From contig CM055102.1 of assembly GCA_029204225.1 (NCBI GenBank), positions 30,293,632-30,357,631 of the forward strand: a stretch of 64,000 nucleotides of DNA, read 5' to 3'. This document shows positions 33,540-45,751 of this stretch, piece by piece (position 1 is the first letter of the stretch; each line of letters begins with the position of its first letter). The position numbers and the translations under genes are program-made. The stretch comes from Diphasiastrum complanatum. Taxonomy: Eukaryota > Streptophyta > Lycopodiopsida > Lycopodiales > Lycopodiaceae. Under the pieces are notes generated by a model that saw nothing but the letters and a program-made list of their open reading frames with translations, was not told where the DNA came from and searched no databases.

Positions 33540-35558
33540 AAGTGTCTAAAAAATCCAGCTACAAACAAGGAACTTTTGAGACTCCAATAGAGAATGATGT
33601 CCATGAAGGATCTTTCACCACCTCTTGAAGGATTCCTTACAATATGTTCCATAAATGTGTCTATATACATGTAGCACACTTCAGAAACTATACATCATGC
33701 CAAGCCATGGATTCCAAGGCATTTTGTGCACTTAAAAATATATCAATTGAACTATTAAGTGCATACATAATGTTGCCAAAGACAACTTGCCTTGCTTGAT
33801 CCATATGATTGAGCCTTGATGGCTCCATCTTGATACTCATGTTCTTCTTGGAGTCCTCGGGTCTTGAGCTTGCTCCTCCACTTGACTTGACTCCAAACCA
33901 TCAATGAATTGAATAAGGTGTTGATCCAAAGGTGCTTCTTCAAGTTTACATATCTTTCACTCCTGAAAGATCACATTTCCACCATTGACAACTTCTTTGA
34001 TGGAAAACAAGTAGATTCTACAATCTCTTAGAGCAAAACACTGTCATTATTCCTATCATTGAAATAGGATAATCTTTGGTCCTTACATTAGAATGATCAT
34101 GCTCAAAGCATGTGGACCCAAAGATTTTCAATACAAATGATGTTTCATCTTTTATGACACTATTCAAACTATTACAAAAATAGTTATCCAATGAAATTGC
34201 TTTATCAACAACAAATGGAGATTTGAAAGCATCAATTTTCATTGTCTTGTCATACAAAGTACTAAACATCATAGATGTTAAAGATAAGCAACAAGTCACT
34301 CCATGTCTACTAATACTATCCAAAAAGTATTCAAAGATAGCAGACTCTCCAATGCTCACCATCCTTGCAAGATGTTGAATGGACAATTTGCATGCAATTT
34401 GATGACTCGGCCATTGTCATTGAGAACTCCCTTGGAACTCTCATGCTTTGAGGCTGATCCTCAAGATCTTTCTCCTTTTGATGCTCCTCCTCAATGCAAG
34501 CAAGATCACCGTTTTGCCAAGATCTCCTCTTGAGTGATCTCCTCCTTTGCCAAGCTCATTATTTCAAAAGCAACACTAGCTTCCAACTTAAACAATTTTC
34601 CATATTTAAATCAATTTGCAATGCAAACATCATTCTTCAAGATGAAACAAACACCATGCTTAAAGTGGACATCCAAATCACTTTCTAAGAGTAGACCAAC
34701 ACTAAGCATATTCTTGGTGATTGATGGTACGTAAAGGACATTTTCTAGATCCATGCATTTTGAGGATTCTGGACACAAAGAGATGGTGCTAACACCATCT
34801 ATCCTACACTCTTCATCATTTGCAGTAAAGACAAACTTTTTAGCATCATTGAATGCGTGTAAGGTTGAGAAAAAATCATTTTCACAAGACATGTGGGAGC
34901 TAGCCCCACTGTACTCGATCCACCAATTGTCTCTTGAATTGCTATTGCTTGTTGGTGAGGATGTAGATTCCATCAAGAATAAATTTACTTCATCCTCCTC
35001 CTCCTCCTTTGCAAGGTTTCCTTGTTTGTCCTCCTCCACTTGTGCTCTTAGCCTCTTGTAACATTCAGATGCATAATGCCCCTTCTTTCCACAAAAGAAA
35101 CATTTCTGCTTTGTCCTTTGAGCTTGATGCATCATCCTCTTCTTTGAATTCCTTTGGATGCTTCTTCTTTCCATTGGTCTTCTTTTTGCCCTTGAATGAG
35201 AAATGGGCTTTTTCATCACCATCCTGCAAAGACAAGGAACTCATCCTAGATTTTGCATGGAGCATTCTACACTCTTCAACCACTAATACACTGTGAAGTT
35301 TTTCTATATTTGGCAAAGTATCTTGGATGGCAAAACTTTGGACCAAATTTGCAAAATCATTGCCTAGACCATTAAGAGCAATCTGTACAAGCTCTCCATC
35401 ATGAATCTTTTCTCCAATGGAAGCCAGCTCCCTAATTTAGAGACTTGATTCTGGGTACATAATCCTGTGTAGTCTCCTCAATTCTTTTAATGCGTTGCAA
35501 AATTTGATTTCTAGGCATGAGAATCCTTGAAGTGTTACTAGATTTATAGATTGATTTT
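33540..35558 (-). pseudogene. Copia element F, right-hand (3') part
   Basis: On the minus strand from 35558 down: the second half of Gag (TSRILMP, ELVQIALNGLGNDFANLVQS), basic linker, zinc knuckle CFFCGKKGHYASEC, and a protease-like segment. In that segment the usual DSGAS is altered (WWIEYSGASSHMS, with Glu for Asp). Then come the pre-integrase motif NVLYVPSITKNMLSVG and degraded integrase (LKIFGSTCFEHDHSNVR). At 33620-33540 there is a short RNase H-side piece (ERSFMDIILY), implying a large pol deletion. Several stops are present. Its Gag start lies on the far side of nested element G, at 40385-40666. Confidence 0.85.
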
Positions 35559-35563
35559 AAAGA
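35559..35563. repeat. Target site duplication of copia G, left
   Basis: aaaga here pairs with aaata at 40380-40384 (four of five bases). Removing element G plus one copy leaves the minus-strand Gag frame of element F open across the join, which supports the boundary. Confidence 0.75.
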
Positions 35564-36427
35564 TATTGAAATTTCACAATTCTAGCTTGACCATTTTTGG
35601 TCACATGCATTGTACTTGGCAAGATGGCCATGTAAATAGATGCCACACGTGCCAAATCACATAGCATGCTTATTAATAAGTTCATTCCTCATATTACATT
35701 GTGATATCATCTTTGAAATGAGGCAAAAATGCTTTTGGATAGGCTAGAGAAATTCTAGGATCTAAAAATAGCATGTTTTACATTGTTTTTGGATCTCGAG
35801 ATCTTCACCCCAAGTTAGGGTGGATCCAATGACCTATTAGGTTAGATAATAATATAGCAAAATGAATCCCAATCAATCTTAAAAGTGATGGAGGATGCAC
35901 GAATAAAAGATCTAGATCCAAACTATGAGCTAGAATCAGACTAGTTACCAAAACTAGCAAATTTGGCATTTGACCCTAAGTTAGAGTGGATCCAATGACC
36001 TATTAGGCTAGATATTAGGGTTAGGGTATAAAAAGTCTAGAGGTGCCCTAATATGCTCAGATCCAAGCTTGAAATGTATAAATACATGATGGAATCTCCA
36101 TCAAATTATCAAGAAAAATTGAGTTTTTCCACTTCTATCATCATCGTCTTTTGGTGGTGAGTTCTAGCTATTGGATGTGAGTGTTTTTATGCATTAATTG
36201 CTTGGATTGGAAGGTCCTAAACCTGCTTATAGGTCTGATAAGCTTGTTGTACTTTACTTTGGTTCATTTGATCAAATCTATGTGCCTAATGTGGAGTTAA
36301 ATGCCAAATTTGCTAGTTTTGGTAACTAGTCTTGATTCTAGCTCATTTTGGATATAGATCTTTTATTTGTGCATCCTCCATCACTTTTAGGATTGATTGG
36401 GATTCATTTTGCTGTAAAATTTTGTCA
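35564..36427 (+). repeat. 5' LTR of copia G, with inverted internal insertion
   Basis: It runs from TATTGAAATTTC to TTTTGTCA, next to the PBS. It is 165 bp longer than the 3' LTR. The extra segment contains 35858-35971, the reverse complement of the same LTR's own 36299-36411, bracketed by two copies of ggtggatccaatgacctatt (from about 35819 and 35985). TATA-like tataaatacatg lies at 36078. Confidence 0.9.
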
Positions 36428-36440
36428 TGGTATCAGAGCC
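36428..36440 (+). promoter_or_regulatory. Primer binding site of copia G
   Basis: TGGTATCAGAGCC directly abuts the LTR end and is complementary to initiator Met tRNA. Confidence 0.95.
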
Positions 36441-37220
36441 TAATCAAAAGTGAGCTTTAGATTTTATTTTCTCAAGCTTTGATCCTAGATTTGAGTAGTA
36501 TTGGCTTTGCTCTTGCTACTAGTTGCTAATCTAGTGATTGTACCTTCAAATTTGGTTTCATTTGAGTGATAATAGATCAAATCAAACTTGTTTTGCTGAG
36601 TTATAGCTACAGGAACCAAGATTGAACCATTTCCATTCAACCAAACCAAATTAGAAAGTTCTTATGAGTTGAATCTTGGAGTACATGTCTCCTGGTAGAG
36701 ATTTTCATAAGGATTTGAATGCCACCACTCTTTAGAAGTTTGGATCAGCCATTTGAGAGCTTAATTAGGTCATTCTTAGGCTTCTTAAAGTCCTAAAATA
36801 CACCTTTTAGGTTCAGATCAAGTGTTTTGATGAGTTTTAATATAGAAATGCAAAATTAGTGAAAATTGTGTTTCTATTCTACTCGTTTTTGGATAGGTTT
36901 GTGATTGAATATGTCAATGTGATTCAACCTGAATTTAAGAGGCTTTATTTGTAAGACATTTGTGTGTTATAAAGTGCTTTTGGTTCAGTATAGGTGGATT
37001 CACCCTTCTTGTGAAGTCGAGATCAAGGAGGAGACTAGTTTGATCAAATCTATAGTAAGTTTGGATCTTGAAGATAGATCAAGCTCAAGATCACCTTAGA
37101 TCTTGTTGAAAAATCAGAGAGTGATTCATCTCAGGTCCCAAAGAGAGTGGGATAGCTAGTAGTGATCATATCTTGTACAATCTATCTTGTTTCTTTGAAT
37201 CTATCTCCTTATCATTGAAG

Positions 37221-38007
37221 ATGGCATCCATAGGTGCCTATCTTTTGGATTCTAGTGATAGATTGAACTCTTCAAATTATTCAATTTGGAAGTTAAAAAT
37301 GGAATCCATCCTTATCATGCAAGATTTTATGGATATTGTGAATGGAGAGGAAGATGATCCAATCCATCCACAAGAAGCAACTAAATACAAGAGAAGGTAC
37401 AAGCTTGCACTTCATTGTATGAAGATGAATGTTGCAAATGATTTGCTCAAAGAAGTAGGAGCATGTACCTCAGCCCAAGAGGCTTGGGAGACTCTTCAAA
37501 AGATCTATGAGTCCAAGAATACCTCAAGGTTACTTTCCCTCAAGAACCAAGGTCTTAAATGCTTCCAAGGGAGGAGTGAGAGTGGACATCAATTTGTTTT
37601 GAGAGTAAAAGATTTGAACAAAGAGCTTACTTATGTTGGTGAACATACTAAAGAGAGTGAGCTTGTGCAAATAGTTTTGAATGGCTTATGTAGTGATTTT
37701 ACTAACCTTCATATCAAGGATGGAGAGGCTCTCCATCAATGATGGTGATGACAAAGTCTTATTTCTCAAGAGCAAAGGCAAAGCAAAGACCAAGGGAGGA
37801 GCATTCAAAAGGGAGCAAGCAAAGGATGGAGATCAAGGAGGATCCACATCCTCATCATCAAAAGTCAAGCCCAAGAAGGACAAATCTAAGATAAAGTGCT
37901 ACTATTGTAGCAAGATGGGGCATTATGCCTCGGAATGCTTCAAGATCAAAGCCAATCCAACATTGGACAAGAGGAGGAAGAGAGCTATCATGAGGACTCA
38001 CTCATGA
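37221..38007 (+). pseudogene. Copia Gag with CCHC knuckle, frameshifted
   Basis: ATG 37221 follows a 780-base leader. The N-terminus has the copia Gag signature LNSSNYSIWKLKMESILIMQ; the middle has SAQEAWETLQKIYESKNTSR and ELVQIVLNGLCSDFTNL. The frame ends at 37742. A second frame continues from about 37735 with a Lys-rich linker and the zinc knuckle CYYCSKMGHYASEC (about 37903-37944), then ends at 38007. One frameshift or small deletion therefore separates capsid and nucleocapsid parts. From 38010 to 38163 a stub of the protease/pre-integrase region (DGVLFIPS) remains. Confidence 0.88.
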
Positions 38008-38175
38008 TGTCAACCTTTTCATCGTCAAATGTCAAAGGTGACTTATAAAGTCCATTTTTAGAGCAAATGATCATGAATGTAAAGTTGAAGGTGTGGGATC
38101 CATTTCCTTATGCTTAGGATCCTCCAAGAAGACTAAGATAGATGGTGTTCTCTTCATTCCTAGTGGTTTCAAGCT

Positions 38176-38845
38176 ATGTGTGATGAGTACAATGCATTGA
38201 TGGAGAATGATACTTCGATGCTTGTTGATTTACCTTTGGATAGGAATGTAATTGGATGTAAGTGGGTTTTTAAGCTCAAGTTGAATCAAGATGAGAGTGG
38301 TTCTAAGCGCAAGGCAAGGCTTGTAGCCAAGGGGTATGCTCAATCAAAGGGCATAGATTATGATGAGACCTTTGCACCCGTGGCAAAGATGGTCACCATA
38401 AGACTAATCATTGCTCTTGCTTCTCACTTTGATTGGTTATTGTTTCAAATGGATGTGTCAAATGCTTTCTTAAATGGTCATTTGGAAGAGGATATATTCA
38501 TGGAGCAGCCCGAGGGCTTCATCAAACAAGGTATGGAAGACAAGGTGTGTCATCTCAAGAGGAGCTTGTATAGTATTGAGCCTTGGCTAGAACTTGGAAC
38601 ACAAGGCTCAATACTTTTCTTATCTCTATTGGATTTACTCCTAGTGAGTATGATCCCACTTTGTACATAAGATTTAGTGCAAAAGGCATTGTATTTTTAT
38701 TACTTTATGTTGATGATATCATACTTAGTGTAGATGATTTAGAAGGTGTTGAGAAAACTAAGCTAGATCTATCCAAAGAGTTCAAGATGGTAGATCTCGG
38801 GCTTTGCACTTCATTTTGGGTATGGAAGTACTTAGATCTTTAGAT
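38176..38845 (+). pseudogene. Copia reverse transcriptase, one frameshift
   Basis: The first frame (38176-38590) holds the finger and palm motifs: DRNVIGCKWVFKLKLNQDES, ARLVAKGYAQSKGIDYDETF, LFQMDVSNAFLNGHLEEDIF and VCHLKRSLYSI. Near 38585 the frame shifts. The second frame carries ARTWNTRLNTFLISIGFTPS, then the catalytic FLLLYVDDIIL, to about 38845. Near the end 'MVDLG' should lead into the LGFLLG-type motif but is garbled. Confidence 0.9.
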
Positions 38846-38907
38846 TATGTCTTCATTTTTCAATCTAAGTATGCCATTTCATTACTCAATAGATTTAACA
38901 TGCATGG

Positions 38908-39669
38908 ATGCAAGCATGTAGAGACTCCTATGAACATGATGTAAAAGTGACCAATAAAGAGGATGAAAGATCCTTCAAGGACATCACTCTTTATAGGCAA
39001 ATTATTGGCTCCTTAATGTGGATAACCATAACAAGACCTGATATTTGCTATAGTGTCTGCAAACTTAGTCAAAATATGAAAGATCCATTAGTTATCCATT
39101 GGAAATGTGCCAAAAGAATATTGAGATACATCTTGGGCACACTAGATTTTGGGGTCTTTTATAGAGGTGAATCCATTAACTTGCATGCTTTTAGTAATTC
39201 AGATTTTGCAGGGGACAAGAAGTATAGAAAATCAACAAGTGCCTTTGCAACTTACATTGGAGAAGGTGTGGTTTTTTGGCTATCAAAGAAGCAAGAAACA
39301 ATATCTCTTTCATCAACCGAGGCCGAGTACAAGGCTCTAACAACCACAACCAAGGAAGTACTATGGATCAAGAGCCTGCTTGAGGAGCTCAAAGTGATCG
39401 GATCAGGTGTCATTCCACTCATCTACAATGACAACATCTCAGTCCAACACCTAGCATCCAATCCAATCTACCATGCAAGGAGCAAACACATAGAGATTGC
39501 TCACCACTTTGTAAGAGAAAAGGTCCAAGCTAAGGAGGTCTCATTGGAGCATGTTTCAAGTGAAGAATGCATAGCTGACATATTGACAAAGCCTCTTCAA
39601 AAGAATGTTTTTTTAAAGCTTAGATCAGCCCTTGGATTAATTAGTAAAGCTATGTTATCATCTAGCTAG
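38908..39669 (+). pseudogene. Copia RNase H domain, open frame
   Basis: The frame is 253 codons long and uninterrupted. It shows IIGSLMWITITRPDICYSVC, the RNase H catalytic pattern (SNSDFAGDKKYRKSTSAFAT, where the first Asp sits in SDFAGD; then SSTEAEYKALTTTTKEVLWI with the Glu), HIEIAHHFVREKVQ, and the family ending ADILTKPLQKNVFLKLRSAL. It is the best preserved part of element G. Confidence 0.92.
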
Positions 39670-39680
39670 ATTGTGAGGAG

Positions 39681-40379
39681 TATTGAAATTTCACAATTCT
39701 AGCTTGACCATTTTTTGTCACATGCATTGTACTTGGCAAGATGGCCATGTAAATAAATGCCACACATGCCAAATCACATAAGATGCTTTCCAATAAGTTC
39801 AATCCTCATATTACATTGTGATAGATCTTTGAAATGAGACAAAAATGTGTTTGGATAGGCTAAAGAAATTCCAGGATCTAAAAATAACATGTTTTACATT
39901 GTTTTTGAATCTCGAGATCTTGACCCCAAGTTAGGGTGTATCCAGTGACCTATTAGGTTAGATATTAGGGTTAGGGTATGAAAAGTTCAGAGGTGCCCTA
40001 ATATGCTCAGATCCGAGCTTGAAATGTATAAATACATGATGGGATCTCCATCAAATTATCAAGAAAAATCGAGTTTTTCCACTTCTATCATCATTGTCTT
40101 CTGGTGGTGTGTTCTAGCTATTGGATGTGAGTGTTTTTATGCATTAATTGCTTGGATTGAAAGGTACTGAACCTGTTTACAGGTCTGAGAAGCTTGTTGT
40201 ACTTTACTTTGGTTCATTTGATCAAATCTATGTGCCTAATGTGGAGTTAAACGCCAAATTTACTGATTTTGATAACTAGTCTTGATTCTAGCTCATATTT
40301 TGGATCTAGACCTTTTATTTGTGCATCCTCCATCACTTTTAGGATTGATTGGGATTCATTTTGCTGTAAAATTTTGTCA
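39681..40379 (+). repeat. 3' LTR of copia G
   Basis: It is 699 bp with the same ends as the 5' LTR, lacks the inverted insertion, and is preceded by a weak purine tract (tgtgaggag, 39672-39680). Confidence 0.92.
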
Positions 40380-40384
40380 AAATA

Positions 40385-40666
40385 CTCCCAAGTCTCTTCA
40401 GCACTTTTACATGATGATACTTTTCTCAAAAGATTATTGCTCACACAATGAAGTGCTAGCCTAGATTTTTTTTTGTATCTCACTAATACCTGTGCACCTA
40501 GAGGTTCATCTTCATCCTCAATCAAAAACTCATAAAGGTCTTGGAGCACCAAAAGTGACTCCATCCTAACCTTCCAAATAGCATAATTTGTAGAATTTAA
40601 TCTCTCACTAGCTTCTAGAAGGTATGCTCCAACAAATCTCATCTTACTAGTGACTTCTACAAACAA
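40385..40666 (-). pseudogene. Copia element F, Gag N-terminus
   Basis: The minus-strand ATG at 40666 opens FVGAYLLEASERLNSTNYAI, then WKVRMESLLVLQDLYEF, SRLALHCV and SCKSAEETWEY. It is then cut by element G at 40384, and the frame resumes at 35558. It is clearly homologous to the Gag of G, though only moderately similar, so F is an older relative. Confidence 0.88.
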
Positions 40667-41414
40667 GAAATAGATTTGATTGACTTGAAACTCACAAAGG
40701 TCTCACACTTGTAGTGTTTCACTCAAATTTGATTTCTAATCCAATTCCGTCACTCCCTCAGAAAGCTGGAATGAAGATAAGGTGAAGTGAAAACTACTTT
40801 CAAACAAATCTTGCCAAGAAATGGATTTGATTGTCTCTAGAAACTCACTAAGGTCTCTCTCTTGTAGTGTTTCACTCAAATTAGATTTCTAATCGAACAA
40901 ATGTACTTATGATCTTAGTTCTAGCACTCCCTCACAAAGTTGGAATTAAGATAAGATGATGTGAAATCTACTTACAATCAAATCTTGCCAATTTTGGCTA
41001 TTTTTGAACAATAACATGACTAAATCTCTCTCACACTTTTTGGTGTACTTTCAAAACCTGTAAAACAAAGTTCAGAGAACCTAATTTCAACCTAGATTAA
41101 TTAGATTTCATGACCCTATGTCAAATCTAATCAATGGCACTCAATCTTGGTAGCTTATCCTAAAACTTCCACCAAAAATTACATCAAAAGCTCACAAATT
41201 GAATTTCTTTGGATCAAATGAATACCATGCATTAAGTGCAGGTTCAAAGGTGCCCACACATGTGGACAGTACTAATTAGGACCCCTACCAAGTTTGGGAT
41301 CAAGCCTCCTCACCAAAATCAAGATTCTAGCTTGCCCTCTCAATACTAGTTTTTAGCACCAAAACTTGTTAAAAATGGATTTGCATTAGATTAATGGCTT
41401 ATGCTCTTATACTT

Positions 41415-41427
41415 GGCTCTGATACCA
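41415..41427 (-). promoter_or_regulatory. Primer binding site of copia F
   Basis: The minus strand reads TGGTATCAGAGCC. It lies about 750 bases upstream of the Gag ATG of element F, the same spacing as in element G. Confidence 0.9.
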
Positions 41428-42312
41428 TGTGAAAGTACTGTACTTTAGGAACATAAATGGATCTACAAAAAATCCACAAAAGTGATTGGATGCTTGCTTA
41501 ACAATCTATCAAAAAGCTAAACACAAAAAAGTTGATCTAGATTGGCAATTTGACAAACAACAAACATTAACAATCAAAAGCATTGATCAACATTGAAATC
41601 CAAGCTCACACGTGTGTACTACAGGCTGTAGTACGGCCTTTAACCTGAAAAATAAGTAGAAATTGATTTGGTTTCATTTGGATCACAAAAACTCAATGTA
41701 CATAGTGAACTAGCTTGAGATTGCCAATAAGCTCCAAAAATATTCTATCTACTCAATTTGGGAGCTTGACATACATAGCAAATTCGACTTCCTTTGTGAA
41801 GTTAAGTGGATTTCCAGCATGTAATAAGAAAGTTAACTCAGCCTTTTTGCCCTAAAATAAAACCCTAGTCTATTTTCTAGAGTCATGCTTGGTAGATAAC
41901 TAGTTGGTCAATTTTTCACCTTAAATCTAGGATTTAGGTCCTATAAACTAGGAATCACTACCAAAATGACATGACCAACCCTATGGACTTACCTAACCTA
42001 CATTAGGATAGGTTTCCCACGTGGCATCATGGCCTCACATGTGTGAGACCCACTTGTGTACACAATTTACGCTATTCTACATGGTTTTTTATCAAGCTAG
42101 ATTTGCCAATTTTTGGTAATTCTTCACACAAGGAAACATTATAGCCATTCACATTTTTTTTTATAATTCTATTGTTGGCCTACTAACTAAGAGGAAAGAC
42201 CATGTTTTGACTTTCAAACGATTCTTTTTTAACTTTAGATCTCTCCTAGTTTTGGTGACCTTAGATGTCTTAGTGTTATCAAGTACAATTTGGTAGATAT
42301 TACATGTCAACA
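41428..42312 (-). repeat. 5' LTR of copia F (outer edge inferred)
   Basis: The inner edge is fixed by the PBS (the LTR ends ...TACTTTCACA on the minus strand). The outer edge is placed where the minus strand starts TGTTGACATG, which gives an 885-bp LTR, close to that of G. No second LTR of F was found beside 33540. Confidence 0.6.
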
Positions 42313-43170
42313 AACAATATCATGCACACTTGAGTTCATTGTGAACATGCAATACAAAGAGATTGAAAAATATAGTTTTTTTTTGAAGAATTATATTTGG
42401 TAAATATCAAACAACATATTTCAAAGAAGACCAATGGACTTTCAAGAAATAATTACAATATTCATCCTTCAAAATATATGAATGTACCCTCATGGATCTG
42501 ATCCAGAAATTCTGTATCGGCCCACTTGAGTATGACACAGCCAACAAATTTGGTCTTATAGTCACACATTCATTTCAGAAGCCATTGCAATCATGGTCTA
42601 GGCAAAGGTAACAAGCGAAAAATGCCCAATCTCAATCATATATTGACAAGGATTCAAATGATGAATTCGAGTGAAAGAATGATTATAGTAGAATTATGAA
42701 TAATCATGGCTATGTAACAAAGTCCATGAAACAAGTAGGTATGAAAACAGTAACGTTATGATATCACTGAATAGTACGCCAAAACATGTGTATAGCAACA
42801 TGTTTATCATCAAAAACTTAACTTTGTCAATTCCCAAATAGTGCTGTTTTCAAGATAATGCATCCACTTCACCTTGCACAAGCTAGCTGACACGCCAGTT
42901 AGCTCGAATGAACAAAGTAGCAATAGAAAGAAATAAGACTAGCTTTCTAGCCAGAAAACACGCTAACTCGTAACTAAGAAAGAGCTTCTGATAAGCCTGG
43001 CAAGGTTCACTTTTTCAATCCATTTCAAGCATGAGACCACAAAACATAACTGCCAATGTCACGAGAAAGCTTGCTGAAGAAATTAACTATCTAATGCTGA
43101 AATATGCTGGAATACATATTCACCCTGATCAAAATTCAAGTGTACTGATAGGCATTTCTGTTGCACTGCT
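42313..43170. other. Intergenic and 3' flank of SOD gene
   Basis: No gene, and no clear AATAAA signal close to the stop codon. The 3' UTR of the SOD transcript must lie here but its end cannot be placed. Confidence 0.5.
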
Positions 43171-44658
43171 TCACGTTGGTGTGAGACCCACCACACCTGT
43201 TATCCATAACATGAGAGAAGCACTATGAATATAATTCAGAAGAAAATTTATTGCATCAGACAAGATCTAGCCTTTACCACAAGCAAGACGGCCTCCAGCA
43301 TTGCCAGTTGAAAGACTAAGCTCATGCCCACCTGCACATAGAAGACGGGAACCTCAGGAAGGATGTCATGTAAAGCCTTTCTATTCATAGAAAAAAACAT
43401 TCTGGATGTAATCAAGGACTTAATGCTTAACACCTCAAAGACATATAAAAGACAGTCATGTGTCAAATGAGCACAATTTTAACTAAGTCAATTAACACAT
43501 CTTTCAACAGCCTGACAAAGAGTCTCACAACAAGGACTTGCAAGAAAAGTATAAAAAGGTCTTACCTTTACCAAGATCATCTTCCAGTTCATGAACTACC
43601 AAGGCCCTTCCAACCACTGAATGAGGTCCATTCAAAGGAATCTGGACAGTGATAACCAGACCAAATCCATTAGGAGAAGAAAGTAGAGGATACTATGCAA
43701 GGATCAAGAAAACTGTCCCAAGGAGTACAAAACAGCTACATCATTGGTAAAGAACGGAGGCGGTGTAATTGTGATAAAGTATCATTGAAAAAATTTGGTC
43801 AAAGTTGCTATTACAGATCACCTGGCTGTCAACAATGACAGCTTCTGCTACACCTGGCAGAAAAATTGTAAGCAAAAAACAATCAGCAAGCTGCAATATG
43901 AAAATTTTCAGAGTTCTAGCAAAATCAAATGTAAAACATTTTAAGAAAAGAATATGTGCGACTCAACAACAGTAGAAGGGTTAGCTTCCAGGCATCATTA
44001 AGTCAGTGTAGCAATACCATCACTTCCTGCAACAACATTCCCGAGGTCACCAGCATGCCTAATCTCATCTTCTGGAGCTCCGTGAGTCAGTTTCTTGGGA
44101 TTGAAATGTGCTCCTGCATAGCAAGACCAAAGAGTGAGAGAGTGAAAATACATCATACATTCACAACTGAACCCAAGCAACAAGACGTACCAGTTGAAAT
44201 GCATCCATTTGTAGTGTCACCATACTCGTGCTGCACATTTCAAAAACATGCCAAATCAAATAGTATAGTGCTTCAAAAACTGCCTACATGTGAACCTAAC
44301 TGTACGTTAAAAAAAGCTTGTTGCACCATTCAACATTCTCTAGAAGTGACTTCACCAAAGTACCCCTTCTAAACCCCAGATTCACTTTGTATCAGTGCAA
44401 CAATGTACTTAAATCTTGACATGGAGAACCTGGCAGAATGCACTGGAACTGGAAAAAAATTCGGATGGCTGAAGTCAAATGACAAAATCAAAATGCTTTT
44501 AAGAAGTCCCAGGTGAAAATAAACTTTACCAAATGGAAACCGTGCTTTCCAGGTGTCAAACCAGATATTGTAAGTTTCACAGTAGTTGGACCTGCTCACA
44601 ATTCAGTGGCATAACAGGATATTTCAGAGGGCTTCTTCTCAAATAAAACTTATACTGG

Positions 44659-44735
<77 letters not shown>

Positions 44736-45733
44736 CATTTCTTATCTAGTACAAGCAGGTTAACTTTAGGGTTGATAAAGGTTATTGGTACAGAAAAGAG
44801 CCACATGCTGTATAAGGATTCTACTCAGCCGTATATATAATCTGTATTCAGGAATTGGTAATCTCATAAAAGATTCAAAACACATGCAAGCAACTCAAGC
44901 TTTACATGCAACAGCTTATTTACTAACAGGTGTTGCAAGTTAGATCAAAAGACGAAATCTAGATAAGAATGATAAAACGTCACCAAAATCTGTGCAACAA
45001 TTTCAAAGAAAAATCCAATAAGATTAAGAATGATACAGATATATAACTGAGTAAGCTTCCTGTATTCTCCTGTCCTTAGATTTAAGGAAAGAACTGGAGT
45101 TTTGATAAACTCTCATAAGGATGGGAAATGCATCAGTTTCAGGAGAATACATACATGAATCTGACCTTCCTAAAGGTAAACAACAATCAAGCAAAGAGGG
45201 ACTATCATTCCCGATGCTTAATTCCAAGTTAATTATGTGCACATTAATGCTCATAAGCTGATTTCTTTCATAATTTTAGCACAGACTACAAACATTAAGG
45301 CAACTGCGAATTGAAGTGAGTGAAATGCAGACGCTGGCATCCTTAGCAGCGCATCCTGCACATTAGAGAAGAAGTAAAAGCGACAACATCGGATCTAATT
45401 AACATCAAAAGCATGAAACGACATTGTAGCAAGCAGAAGCATTCATAATAAATAGGGCATATTACCATCATCTTCCTGCGTCAGATATACGATGCCCTCC
45501 ACAGAAGAGCTTCCCTTCAACACAGCCACCGCTTTCTTAGTCTCAGCAACCACGATCAGGGACCTGGCAGCAGCAGCGGGAACGAGGCCAAGATTGAGGG
45601 ACGTGCGCACCTGAGTCCCGGAGAAAGAAGAACGCAGGAGAGGAAATCGGGAGGGAATAGGCAGCCTTTGCGAGGAACAAGAAGCAGCAGCAGCAGAATA
45701 ATAGTTGAGGAGGGTAGAACCGCAAGCAGCCAT
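43171..45733 (-). CDS. CSD2: Chloroplast Cu/Zn superoxide dismutase
   Basis: Converts superoxide to oxygen and hydrogen peroxide in the plastid stroma. I join eight coding exons on the minus strand: 45733-45466, 44591-44530, 44230-44191, 44113-44018, 43853-43822, 43641-43566, 43331-43278 and 43196-43171. All introns are GT-AG and phases fit, giving 217 residues. Residues 1 to about 64 are a Ser/Ala/Arg-rich transit peptide; the mature enzyme starts near [10 protein letters not shown]. Copper ligands are His109, His111, His126 and His183; zinc ligands His126, His134, His143 and Asp146. The disulfide cysteines (120, 209) and active-site Arg206 are present, so it looks fully functional. Length and exon plan match plant CSD2. 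The exact 5' and 3' UTR ends are not visible. Confidence 0.95.
44660..44733. repeat. (TG)n(GA)n compound microsatellite in SOD intron 1
   Basis: About 35 bases of TG are followed by 39 of GA, inside the first intron (44592-45465) of the SOD gene. Confidence 0.95.
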
Positions 45734-45751
45734 AGCTCACTGATCTCTCGA

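Larger units (their letters stand above)
35564..40379 (+). mobile_element. Ty1/copia element G, complete ends, internally deleted
   Basis: The element has both LTRs (864 and 699 bp), a PBS, Gag with knuckle, a protease stub, RT, RNase H and a short purine tract before the 3' LTR. It is inserted in the Gag gene of minus-strand element F, with a 5-bp target duplication. Integrase is missing: near 38163 the protease end is joined straight to RT. Frameshifts occur in Gag and RT. F and G belong to the same family, since their Gag proteins align. The LTRs differ by about 5-8% by eye apart from an insertion in the 5' LTR, so it is not recent. Confidence 0.92.
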
